A stretch of 10,494 bases of DNA. It comes from JBAWAP01 sp049589355. GTDB taxonomy: Bacteria > Chloroflexota > Anaerolineae > VGOG01. Position 1 is the first letter of the stretch, and every line of letters begins with the position of its first letter. Under the pieces are notes generated by a model. It worked only from the letters and a program-made list of their open reading frames with translations. It had not been told where the DNA came from and did not search any database. Shown here in pieces: positions 1-6,422 of the stretch. The position numbers and the translations under genes were made by a program. Location: the NCBI GenBank assembly GCA_049589355.1, contig JBAWAP010000190.1:1-10494 (forward strand). Reading direction: 5' to 3'.

Positions 1-64
1 GGTGCCCGTGGGCGTGCTCGTTGCCGTCGGCGTAGGCGTGGACGGCGTACGAGTGGCGGTGGGC
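1..64. repeat. Terminal direct repeat, left copy (64 bp)
   Basis: Bases 1-64 are identical to bases 10431-10494, so the contig ends overlap exactly. This is what a circular molecule, or a tandemly repeated unit, looks like after assembly. The repeat lies in Thr-Pro linker codons and has the same reading phase at both ends, so the open frames of the left and right edge genes join without a shift. Low-complexity DNA of this type can also cause false joins, so circularity is likely but not shown. Confidence 0.9.
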
Positions 65-1071
65 GTGGCCGTCCCTCCATCCCCCTTCCAGCGATGGTAG
101 AAGACGTTGAGCAACTGGACGAGCTCGGCGGTGGCTTTCTGGTGACCGGCCGTCGTGGGGTGGCTGTCACCGCTGGGATAAGCCGAGTAATTGTTGTTGA
201 TGGTCTGAATGTGCTGTACCGCGCCGTTCCGCCAGCGGTGATGGTTGCCGTCGGCCCAGCCGGCATCGTTGGGTTCCTCATTTGTACCGGGGTCATCCAC
301 GCGGGTGGCACTGCCGTTGGAGGTGAGGACGTTGTAATAGTCAAAGACGGCCACGTTGTTGTAGGGATACCCATCCAGCCAATCATTTCTCAGCCAGTTG
401 TTGAAGGCGCGGGCGTTGGCGGCGCGCTCAGGTGCGGTCTCGCTCTCCATCAGTGGCGGCGCGGTGATGACAATGAACAGCTTGTCCTGCCGGGTGGCAA
501 AATAGGTCAGTATGTTGTTGTAGACCGCTTTGGCGTTGCTCACCGAGTACTCCCAGTCGTTTGGCTCAGCGTATGGCGGGTCGTTGGGATTGCCGTACAG
601 GTCGGAGTTTGGGAAGCACGATTTGAACATGATGATCTCGTTCTCACCGCCGGGATTGGTCGCTAGGCGAGACCAGGAGCCGAAATCACCGATGTTCTGG
701 CCGTTCTCGTTATGCAAGGCGGCCAGAATCTCGTCGCTGTTGGGGCTGGTGAACCATTCAGGCCAGTTGGGGATGTCCGTCCGGTCGCCGATACCATAGG
801 GCCCCCAGCCGTAGTTGGTGGCACTGACAAAATAGTTGTTGGTCATCAACGCCATGCCCAGGCCGCCATAAGGTTGATCCTGGTTGGGGTCGGCCAGCCA
901 GTTTCCGCCAGTGGAGTGGTGGATGAAGATTAGCTTGACGGGGGAGGTGGGCGGGTTGGGGTTGTCGGTAGTCAGACGGCCCTGTGAGCCAGCTACGGTA
1001 GAAGTAGTGGCCAACACCAAGGTCAGCACGGCCACAACCGTCACTATCATCGCTATCCTTCTGGTTTGCAT
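1..1071 (-). CDS. Secreted SGNH-hydrolase-like protein, 3' end open at window edge (gene A)
   Basis: The frame is open from an ATG at 1071 to the left edge (357 codons, no stop). AAGGAGG lies 7 nt upstream (1079-1085) and fixes the start. Residues 1-28 are a signal peptide (MQTRRIAMIVTVV..., ending STVAG) almost identical to those of the genes at 4930-6276 and 6893-8860. The mature part resembles SGNH/GDSL hydrolases: F-I-H-H-S-T-G-G-N at 49-57 (candidate nucleophile Ser53) and G-D-S-H-P at 301-305 (candidate Asp302 and His304), separated by about 250 residues with FKSCFPNSD and FIVITAPPL blocks between. A Thr-Pro linker starts near residue 334 and runs off the edge. Such enzymes usually de-esterify polysaccharides or lipids; the substrate here is unknown. 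If the ends close, the protein continues into the gene at the right edge. Seen: motifs and linker. Inferred: hydrolase activity. Confidence 0.85.
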   Translation of the reverse strand, partial: MQTRRIAMIVTVVAVLTLVLATTSTVAGSQGRLTTDNPNPPTSPVKLIFIHHSTGGNWLADPNQDQPYGGLGMALMTNNYFVSATNYGWGPYGIGDRTDIPNWPEWFTSPNSDEILAALHNENGQNIGDFGSWSRLATNPGGENEIIMFKSCFPNSDLYGNPNDPPYAEPNDWEYSVSNAKAVYNNILTYFATRQDKLFIVITAPPLMESETAPERAANARAFNNWLRNDWLDGYPYNNVAVFDYYNVLTSNGSATRVDDPGTNEEPNDAGWADGNHHRWRNGAVQHIQTINNNYSAYPSGDSHPTTAGHQKATAELVQLLNVFYHRWKGDGGTATPTATRTPSTPTPTATSTPTGT

Positions 1072-1090
1072 TTGAGTCCCTCCTTGTTAG

Positions 1091-1186
1091 TGACCACCTA
1101 GCGGTGGTCTTGAGACTTGTGCCTAGTCGGTCCGTCTGTGGTTTTGCTAGATCATCATCTCCTCCAGTTCAAACAGCCACAAGGAT
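1091..1186 (-). promoter_or_regulatory. Conserved 96-nt leader element, copy 1 (upstream of gene A)
   Basis: This stretch aligns without gaps to 8883-8978, upstream of the fibre gene starting at 8860, at about 80% identity by eye. It lies in the roughly 155-nt 5' leader between the promoter at 1233-1261 and the ATG at 1071. It contains a perfect 7-bp inverted repeat, gaccacc (1092-1098) and ggtggtc (1103-1109), with a 4-nt loop, just upstream of the ribosome-binding site. The frame of a short ORF in the other copy is broken here by two TAG codons, so conservation is not at peptide level. It may be a structured leader or an operator. I recognise no known riboswitch. Confidence 0.5.
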
Positions 1187-1232
1187 GTGTAATCACAATC
1201 TAAAGCAGTATCCTGTCCCCTTCACTGCAACC

Positions 1233-1261
1233 ATTATACCCTAAGCCTTGTAAAAATACAA
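1233..1261 (-). promoter_or_regulatory. Sigma-70-type promoter for gene A, copy 1
   Basis: On the minus strand there is TTGTAT (1261-1256), a 17-nt spacer and a perfect TATAAT (1238-1233). The same arrangement recurs at 6324-6352 inside a 78-bp repeat. Transcription would start near 1226, giving a leader of about 155 nt before the ATG at 1071. The -35 box and T-rich spacer follow directly after the hairpin at 1263-1303, so the terminator T-tract and this promoter share bases. Confidence 0.75.
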
Positions 1262-1262
1262 C

Positions 1263-1303
1263 GAGCAAAGCCACCTGCATTAACCGCACAGGTGGCTTTG
1301 CTC
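1263..1303 (-). terminator. Hairpin terminator after gene B, copy 1
   Basis: A perfect 15-bp inverted repeat (GAGCAAAGCCACCTG, 1263-1277, against 1289-1303) encloses an 11-nt loop. On the minus strand the T-rich run TTGTATTTTT follows within a few bases. It lies 27 bp after the stop codon at 1330, the expected place for an intrinsic terminator of the upstream operon. The T-run is interrupted, so termination may be incomplete. Confidence 0.75.
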
Positions 1304-1329
1304 TTGCTGTCCAAGACCTCTCTCAGGGT

Positions 1330-2799
1330 TCACGGGTAGCTTTTCAAGACAATGGGCAGGTAGACACGATAGCCAGGTGTGGGGGAGACTGTGCCAGTGG
1401 GCGTGACTGTTGGTGTAGATGTCGGCGGTGGGGAGCCAGTGGCCGTGGGCGTGACCGTAGGGCTTGCGGTTCGCGTCACCGTAGGCGTCGGCGCCACGCT
1501 GACAGGCGCCGAGAACTCCGAGGTGTTGCCCTGGCCATCGGTGGCTGTGGCCGTCACGTATGGACCGGTCAGCCCGCCGGGTTTGGTGAACGTCCAGTTG
1601 CCGGCCGCGTTCGCCGTGGTGGTCCCCTCGTAGATCGCGCCCTCATCGGCAGCGTCGGAGAAGACCTCGATGGTGCAGTTGGCGCAGGCGGTGCCGGAGA
1701 CCTGGGTGGCGCTGGCGGCGGTGATCACTGGTGGTGCCAACCCATCATTGCCTCCGCCGTAGAGCCGAATACCCTTCCCTACATTGCTGTGAATGCAATT
1801 GCGGGTGATGGTGTTGCCCCGGGTGCCAGCGTCTGTGACCCACACTCCCTGACCGTTGAAGGCAATCAGGTTGTCCGGTCCGATGGTGTTGCCCTGGGCT
1901 CCGTCCTTGATCCACACAGCACCACAACTCGTGGGTGGGGTGCAGTTACCCCGAGGCTGCGTACCCGTGGCATCGGTGCCGATGAAGTTGCCTTCTACAC
2001 GATTGCCCCTCGCTGCCATCCCCGAAATGTCAATGCCGGTGAAGGGGGTGAAGCGCTGGATCACCAGCCCCAGGATAACGTTGTTGGCGCTCCGGACAGC
2101 CAACCCCGAGAACGAACCGTTGTCGTAGCCATCCAGCACGATCTTGAGGACAGGGTTGCCGCCGGGGCTGGCTCCAAGCTGGGTGTAGCCATCAATGGTG
2201 GTGCCATCATTGGTCAGGAAGGGGAGCAGCGATGCTGGCTGGATAGTGCACACCCCGGAAGCATCGCAGCGCGGGTCGCCTGTGGGGATGTTGAAGGTAA
2301 TGGCATCCAAACCAGCGTGGGTGTTGGCCGCGTTGATGGCCTCGCGCAGGGAGCAGTGGACCGCGTTGCACGTGCCGTCGTCCGTGTCGCTGGTGGTGTT
2401 GACCACCAGAGCCGGTGGCCCGGTCGGCGTGGGTGAGGGCGTGGCTGTTGGTGTTGCTGTCGGCGGTGGGGTACCCGTCACCGTGGGCGTGGGAGTAGAT
2501 GTAGCCGTCGGCGTTGATGTGGGTGGCAGGGTACCTGTCGGCGTGGGTGTGGGGGTCTCTGCGCCAATGCCCGGCCAGAAGCCAACTCCCAGCCGGTAGT
2601 TGGCGCTGTTCAAGGTACCCGCAGCCGGCTGGCCGATGCTGCCGTTCACGGCGTAGCTGGCCGATGCCGACCGGCCGCCCCCGCCGGCGATGACGTGCCA
2701 CCACAGGTCGAAGCCGCTTGCGGACTGCGCCAGGGCGATGGTCGCCAGGGAAATGGCTGCCAGCAAGGTACCAACAAGAGTGAACGTTCGTAGCTTCAT
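1330..2799 (-). CDS. Secreted parallel beta-helix protein with Ig-like domain, Thr-Pro linkers and C-terminal YLPIVLK motif (gene B)
   Basis: 489 residues from ATG at 2799. A GTG at 2805 is in frame but overlaps the only Shine-Dalgarno-like run. Residues 1-24 are a signal peptide. A small domain (30-77: FDLWWHV, GGGG, SIGQPA, GFWPG) is nearly the same as in the gene at 6423-6896. After a Thr-Pro linker (82-129) comes C-S-L-R-E-A-I-N-A-A-N (149-159) and a right-handed beta-helix with N-F-I-G-T-D-A-T-G-T (271-280) to about 355. An Ig-like adhesin domain follows (about 358-432: IEVFSDA, NWTFTKPGGL, DGQGNTSEFS), then a second linker (437-474) and the end RVYLPIVLKSYP. It is the last gene of a three-gene operon, starting 12 nt after the gene at 2812-4887. 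Proteins with CSLREAI helices are surface proteins; I infer adhesion or glycan contact, with no catalytic residues assigned. Confidence 0.88.
   Translation of the reverse strand: MKLRTFTLVGTLLAAISLATIALAQSASGFDLWWHVIAGGGGRSASASYAVNGSIGQPAAGTLNSANYRLGVGFWPGIGAETPTPTPTGTLPPTSTPTATSTPTPTVTGTPPPTATPTATPSPTPTGPPALVVNTTSDTDDGTCNAVHCSLREAINAANTHAGLDAITFNIPTGDPRCDASGVCTIQPASLLPFLTNDGTTIDGYTQLGASPGGNPVLKIVLDGYDNGSFSGLAVRSANNVILGLVIQRFTPFTGIDISGMAARGNRVEGNFIGTDATGTQPRGNCTPPTSCGAVWIKDGAQGNTIGPDNLIAFNGQGVWVTDAGTRGNTITRNCIHSNVGKGIRLYGGGNDGLAPPVITAASATQVSGTACANCTIEVFSDAADEGAIYEGTTTANAAGNWTFTKPGGLTGPYVTATATDGQGNTSEFSAPVSVAPTPTVTRTASPTVTPTATGSPPPTSTPTVTPTGTVSPTPGYRVYLPIVLKSYP
1378..1491 (-). repeat. Thr-Pro linker coding repeat, second linker of gene B
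   Basis: Low-complexity codons (ACG/ACC/CCG/CCC with occasional GTC, GCC) encode residues 437-474, ending TPTGTVSP just before the YLPIVLK motif. The same TPTGTVSP run precedes the motif at 6423-6470 and at 10370. On the plus strand it reads as an artificial Gly-Val repeat. Confidence 0.85.
2413..2556 (-). repeat. Thr-Pro linker coding repeat, first linker of gene B
   Basis: Encodes residues 82-129, between the WWHV/GGGG domain and the beta-helix. The first part (ETPTPTPTGTLPPTSTPTAT) matches residues 83-102 of the gene at 6423-6896. This linker is the point at which the longer protein has gained, or the shorter lost, its large central region. Confidence 0.85.
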
Positions 2800-2804
2800 C
2801 GTCA

Positions 2805-2810
2805 CCCCCT
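2805..2810 (-). promoter_or_regulatory. Ribosome-binding site that decides the start of gene B
   Basis: AGGGGG on the minus strand lies 5 nt before the ATG at 2799 and 2 nt after the TGA of the preceding gene (2814-2812). Choosing the GTG at 2805 would place the site inside the start codon, so ATG at 2799 is preferred. Confidence 0.6.
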
Positions 2811-2811
2811 A

Positions 2812-4887
2812 TCACCCGAGAACCAGCACCCAGATGAGGCCAGTCCCCTTGGCCAATGGTTCCAGAGCGCGACCCAGCACGGGCGCTGCCGGCGTGACCG
2901 AGGTCAGTTTCTGCACCAGGCCACCCTCACCCCCAGCCCCTCTCCCAGAGGGCGAGGGGAGGGCAGCAGGGCCCACCAGGTCACCGACCTCGATGGCGCC
3001 TGAGGAGGCGTCGGCCCGCACCTGGACGAGCCCCTGTATCACGACGAACAGGTAATCACCAGGAGCCACGTTGCCCGGAGCGAGGCCGGGCATCTCGACA
3101 GTGACGGTTTGATCGGAATCACCGCCCAGAACGGGTGTCTCCGTGGCGGTGGCAGCAGCCCGGGCCTGGACGACGCCAAGGGCACCCCCGCTGGCTGCCG
3201 TGGCTCGCCGCACCCTCAAGATGGGCGTCTGCTGCCCCTTTAACGGCGGCGCGATGCCGCTGATGGACACCACGTCTCCCACCTCCAGCGGGTTAGCATC
3301 CCCGTTCAGGGCAACGAAGACGACGGTGCAGCCGGTGCAGGAGCCCCCGACGAAAAGGTTCTGGTTGGTGGCGAGCCCCCAGGTCGCGGCGGTCTGGCCG
3401 TATACGCCGATAGCCAGGGACCCGTTCGTGCCACTGGAATACCCGCCCACGCCGTGAGCATAGGCACTTGACCCCAGCACGCCTTCTGTGTACAGGCCGG
3501 TGCCCTCACCGAGGACCCCCTCGCCACCGTCGGCGCTGCCCTTGCCGTACACACCCTTCGGGCCCTCCCCCTTCACGGCTGCCTCGCCATAGCCAGTGTT
3601 GGCATAGACGCCCACGCCGGACACGCTGTTGCCTACGACGCCTTCGCTGGAGGTGCTGACGCCGAGGACGCCCGCGCCGCTCTCGCTGCGACCCTCCACG
3701 CCATTGCCGGCGGTACTGGTACCCTTCACGCCACCTAGACCCCCGTCGCCTTGCACTCCATAGCCAGTATAGCCAAAAAGGCTCTCGCCGTGAACACCGA
3801 TAAAGCCGACACCGTGCACGCCGGGTGCAGAGCCCGAGGTAGCCTGACCGTGCACCCCCTCGTAGCCTTCGGCGAAGAGGCCCGGGCCGTTGGCGCTGGT
3901 GAAGTAGCCACCCCAGCCGTCGCCATTGGCTGCGCCTCGGATGGCAGCCGAGTCTGAGCCACCCTGGGACTCCGCGCTGACGCCATCGCCGGCCGAGCCG
4001 CGGGCCACCAGGCCAGTTGGGCCCTCGGCGACGATCCCTGCGTACACTGAACTGGTGCCCTTCACCCCTGTCTCGCCACTGCCGACCACACCGGTGCCGA
4101 ACTGCGCGTCGCCCTCCACCCCCTTGCCGTCGTAGCCGGTGGCCGTGCCCAGGACCCCCGTGGCGTTATTGTTTGTTGTATAGCCAGACACCCCGGTCAG
4201 CCCGCCAGTGCCGAACACACCGTCGGCATACCTGCTAAAACCGTAGACTCCACTGCTGTCGGAACTGTGGCCAGCGACGCCATAGCCGTTGGCTGCCTCG
4301 CCCTGGACGCCAACCTCTTCATTGGGATAACCCCCTACCGTCGAGCCCGAAACGCCGTGAATCGCCCTGCGGCCGGCACTGGTATCGTAGTTCTTGACAT
4401 TCAGCACGGCGTCATAGAAATACGTTCCTGTTGACTCGCCTTCAATTCGAGCCTGTGGCCGCAGACTGAGGGCGTAGGGCACGGGCAGTAGCTCCTGGCG
4501 GGGCGAGAGCCACTGGCCGTTGACCTGTATCCGCAGCCACAGGGCCTGGCCGTTGAAGGCGTCCTGGAGCACGTCCAGATCAACGGTGAACAGGCCATTG
4601 CTCACGGGCACGTTGTTCCGCACGATGTCGCCCCCCACCTGGCTTCCTGTGGTGGCGTCGTCCCAGAGCTGGAAGACCAGGTTGTAGTTGCCGTTGAGCG
4701 GGTTACCTAAAGCGTCTGTCAGCCGGCCCTGGTAGCTGATCTTGCTGGCCACGGTGCCAGTAATTCGTACCTCTCCTTCGCCTGCCGGGCCTTCCTTTGG
4801 CGGGCCAGCCACTGTGCTGTCTACTGTCCAAAACAGCGCTAAAACAATTACTCCTACTAACACGATTACCACTACTCTGTTTTTCAT
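2812..4887 (-). CDS. Secreted Gly-rich repeat (fibre-like) protein with ISYQGRL domain (gene C)
   Basis: 691 residues from ATG at 4887; AAGGAGG at 4895-4901 with 7-nt spacing. Residues 1-28 form a signal peptide ending STVAG. Residues about 44-144 are the conserved G-T-V-A-S-K-I-S-Y-Q-G-R-L-T-D to L-L-P-V-P-Y-A-L-S-L-R-P domain, shared with the gene at 6893-8860. Residues about 177-500 are short repeats of the form G-V-x-G-x-S/T-x-x-G, expected to form a beta-helical or trimeric fibre stalk. The C-terminal part (505-691) starts NQNLFVGGSCTGCTV and includes P-L-E-V-G-D-V-V, P-I-L-R-V-R-R-A and A-P-G-D-Y-L-F-V-V-I-Q-G blocks, ending G-T-G-L-I-W-V-L-V-L-G. This end is unrelated to that of its paralogue and lacks a YLPIV motif. 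An interspersed palindrome inserts about 14 residues near 646. It is the middle gene of an operon, 42 nt after the propeller gene. The structural role is inferred. Confidence 0.88.
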   Translation of the reverse strand: MKNRVVVIVLVGVIVLALFWTVDSTVAGPPKEGPAGEGEVRITGTVASKISYQGRLTDALGNPLNGNYNLVFQLWDDATTGSQVGGDIVRNNVPVSNGLFTVDLDVLQDAFNGQALWLRIQVNGQWLSPRQELLPVPYALSLRPQARIEGESTGTYFYDAVLNVKNYDTSAGRRAIHGVSGSTVGGYPNEEVGVQGEAANGYGVAGHSSDSSGVYGFSRYADGVFGTGGLTGVSGYTTNNNATGVLGTATGYDGKGVEGDAQFGTGVVGSGETGVKGTSSVYAGIVAEGPTGLVARGSAGDGVSAESQGGSDSAAIRGAANGDGWGGYFTSANGPGLFAEGYEGVHGQATSGSAPGVHGVGFIGVHGESLFGYTGYGVQGDGGLGGVKGTSTAGNGVEGRSESGAGVLGVSTSSEGVVGNSVSGVGVYANTGYGEAAVKGEGPKGVYGKGSADGGEGVLGEGTGLYTEGVLGSSAYAHGVGGYSSGTNGSLAIGVYGQTAATWGLATNQNLFVGGSCTGCTVVFVALNGDANPLEVGDVVSISGIAPPLKGQQTPILRVRRATAASGGALGVVQARAAATATETPVLGGDSDQTVTVEMPGLAPGNVAPGDYLFVVIQGLVQVRADASSGAIEVGDLVGPAALPSPSGRGAGGEGGLVQKLTSVTPAAPVLGRALEPLAKGTGLIWVLVLG
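2924..2963. repeat. Palindromic interspersed repeat (REP-like) inside gene C
   Basis: The run CCCTCACCCCCAGCCCCTCT and its continuation to 2963 has the form of a G/C-only palindromic element that I recall as dispersed through many bacterial genomes. The stem is 2937-2946 against 2950-2959 (10 positions, one mismatch) with loop AGA. It is read in frame as L-P-S-P-S-G-R-G-A-G-G-E-G-G between V-G-P-A-A and L-V-Q-K-L, a composition unlike the rest of the protein. Confidence 0.7.
4049..4222 (-). repeat. Conserved repeat block shared by fibre genes C and F, copy in C
   Basis: This 174-bp stretch aligns without gaps to 7872-8045 and encodes the same run of about 55 residues (G-L-T-G-V-S-G-Y-T-T-N to G-E-T-G-V-K-G-T-S-S). 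The flanking Gly-rich repeats of the two proteins are much less alike. Confidence 0.8.
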
Positions 4888-4929
4888 CTTGAATCCTCCT
4901 TCCTTTGCTATCTGATTCTTCTCTATGCC

Positions 4930-6276
4930 TCAGTGGTTCTTAACCACCAGCGGCAAGAAGAGGCGGTTGCCCCACAACTGACCATAGATGTCCCGGTCGC
5001 CAAGCAGAGGCTGATCGTCGAAGGCCGCCAGGTAGTCGCCACCCCACCCGCTGGCCACGGCCGCATGATCCCCAAACAGCCCACCGAACACCGTGTCCTG
5101 GCTCATGGCGTTGCCTCCCATGGAGAATGCCATTCCATGAATCGTAGTATTAGCAAGCAGTTGAAAAGACTGGGTCCAGGCCACCAGGTATTGCTGGGCG
5201 CTTTCATTGCCAGCCACGGCCGGGTTGCTCTGATCCTCCGCAGCGGTAGAAATGGCGAAGTTAAGACCCAGACCTCCGTCGCCAGCCACCTGCCGCGCCA
5301 TGATGTCTCTGTCGCTCGGGGTGTAGCGCTGTTCGAACACTACCAGATACTGACCCAAGCCGGCGGGGATGGGAATTGCTGCTACGGCAGGGGCTGTCTC
5401 CTCGTTGGACAACGTGGAGAGGGCGATAGGCCCGCCCAAAACGCCCACACCGCCGGCCATCTTCACCCGCCGACCGTAGATGTCCCAGTTGCCGACTATG
5501 GCGGCCGCTTGCTGCCAGACAACCAGGAATTCGTTGCGAGCGCGGTTGTAAGCCAGGTCGAGGTGCTCCAAGCGGTCCGCGGTGTACGGGACGACCTCGA
5601 AGGAGATGCCATCCAGCGAGCCGTCGCTCATCAGCGCCTGACCCAGGATGCTTTTTCCGCCCGAAAGGTTATTGAACCGAAAGACCACCAGGTATCTGTC
5701 TGCGGTGTAGGCATAGGCCACAGCAGGCTGGTCGTAATCTGAGGTGGGCACATTCGTCTGCATAATCCTGATCTGCCCACTTAAGGGGGTACCTGTCGCC
5801 GAGAGGATCACCCCGCGGATGCCCCATTCGTAGGGCCCGTTATGCTTCCAGACCGCCAGGTACTGGTTGTGCTGACTATTGTAGGCCACGGCGGGCTTGG
5901 TTCCGTCGCCTGGGCCGACAAAGACATTGAACGGCGGGCCAAAGCGCGGGCCGTTCTTCGCTACCCGCTGGCCGTAGATGCTCTTCGGCGTCCACTCGTT
6001 TTGATACACCACTAGGTACTCTTGCTGCTGGCTGTTGTAGGCCACAGCCGGGCGTACCTGGTCTCCACTCAGTTCGGAGATAGGAAAGTTGGAGCCAAAC
6101 GGAGCACCGGCAGCATTAACGTCTGGAGCGGCCGGCCCGGCCTTGCCAGCCAGGGTGCTCCTACTTGAGCCCTTGCCTACCTCAACTGGCGGGCCAGCAG
6201 TGGTAGAGCTGGTGGCCAAGAGCAAGATCAAGGCGACCACAACCGTCACTATTGTCGCTATCTTTCTGGTTTGCAT
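4930..6276 (-). CDS. Secreted seven-repeat beta-propeller-like protein with C-terminal FLPLVVK motif (gene D)
   Basis: 448 residues from ATG at 6276, with AAGGAGG at 6283-6289 (6-nt spacing). The signal peptide (1-28, MQTRKIATIVTVVV..., ending STTAG) is the same module as in the genes starting at 1071 and 8860. The mature part has seven repeats of about 50 residues, each with P-A-V-A-Y-N, then (Y/F)-L-V-V-(W/Y/F), then (D/S)-I-Y-G-Q-R-V. They begin near residues 75, 127, 183, 237, 295, 351 and 404, which suggests a seven-bladed propeller. No catalytic residues are evident. The last blade runs directly into R-L-F-L-P-L-V-V-K-N-H with no Thr-Pro linker, the shortest context in which this motif appears here. 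It is the first gene of the operon D-C-B, about 40 nt after the predicted transcription start of promoter 2. Ligand unknown. Confidence 0.88.
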   Translation of the reverse strand: MQTRKIATIVTVVVALILLLATSSTTAGPPVEVGKGSSRSTLAGKAGPAAPDVNAAGAPFGSNFPISELSGDQVRPAVAYNSQQQEYLVVYQNEWTPKSIYGQRVAKNGPRFGPPFNVFVGPGDGTKPAVAYNSQHNQYLAVWKHNGPYEWGIRGVILSATGTPLSGQIRIMQTNVPTSDYDQPAVAYAYTADRYLVVFRFNNLSGGKSILGQALMSDGSLDGISFEVVPYTADRLEHLDLAYNRARNEFLVVWQQAAAIVGNWDIYGRRVKMAGGVGVLGGPIALSTLSNEETAPAVAAIPIPAGLGQYLVVFEQRYTPSDRDIMARQVAGDGGLGLNFAISTAAEDQSNPAVAGNESAQQYLVAWTQSFQLLANTTIHGMAFSMGGNAMSQDTVFGGLFGDHAAVASGWGGDYLAAFDDQPLLGDRDIYGQLWGNRLFLPLVVKNH

Positions 6277-6323
6277 TTCTCCCCTCCTTGCGAAAGTGGT
6301 GTACTGTTCTCTTCACTGCACCC

Positions 6324-6352
6324 ATTATACTCCAAGCCTTGTAAAAATACAA
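6324..6352 (-). promoter_or_regulatory. Sigma-70-type promoter for operon D-C-B, copy 2
   Basis: Minus strand TTGTAT (6352-6347), 17-nt spacer, TATAAT (6329-6324). It is the same in boxes and spacing as the copy at 1233-1261. The predicted start near 6317 gives a short leader of about 40 nt to the ATG at 6276. Unlike the leader of gene A, it contains no copy of the 96-nt conserved element. Confidence 0.78.
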
Positions 6353-6357
6353 CGAGA

Positions 6358-6390
6358 AAAGCCACCTGCATCAATCGCACAGGTGGCTTT
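6358..6390 (-). terminator. Hairpin terminator after gene E, copy 2
   Basis: An 11-bp perfect inverted repeat, AAAGCCACCTG (6358-6368) against CAGGTGGCTTT (6380-6390), has an 11-nt loop. On the minus strand it is followed by TTCTCGTTGTATTTTT. It lies 32 bp after the stop of the gene at 6423-6896 and is homologous to the hairpin at 1263-1303, whose stem is 4 bp longer. Confidence 0.75.
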
Positions 6391-6422
6391 GTTTCGCTAC
6401 CCAAGACCTATCCCTTCTGGTT

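Noticed and set aside
1091..1186. c-di-GMP-I riboswitch in the leader
   Set aside because: A few short strings (GCAAAACC, GCACAAG) resemble the aptamer core, but conserved positions and paired stems could not be matched in both copies.
1379..1633. Plus-strand Gly-Val repeat proteins (also 6472-6690)
   Set aside because: These are the reverse reading of Thr-Pro linker codons, not genuine elastin-like proteins.
1378..2556. CRISPR array or minisatellite in the Thr-Pro regions
   Set aside because: The repeats are irregular, codon-phased and lack spacers of constant length; they are protein linkers.
2797..2805. GTG at 2805 as start of gene B
   Set aside because: The Shine-Dalgarno-like AGGGGG overlaps this codon; the ATG at 2799 has correct spacing.
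4933..5742. Plus-strand open frame of 269 codons, and another at 9150-10046
   Set aside because: Both are antisense to well-supported genes (D and G) with signal peptide, repeats and RBS or frame continuity; their translations look random.
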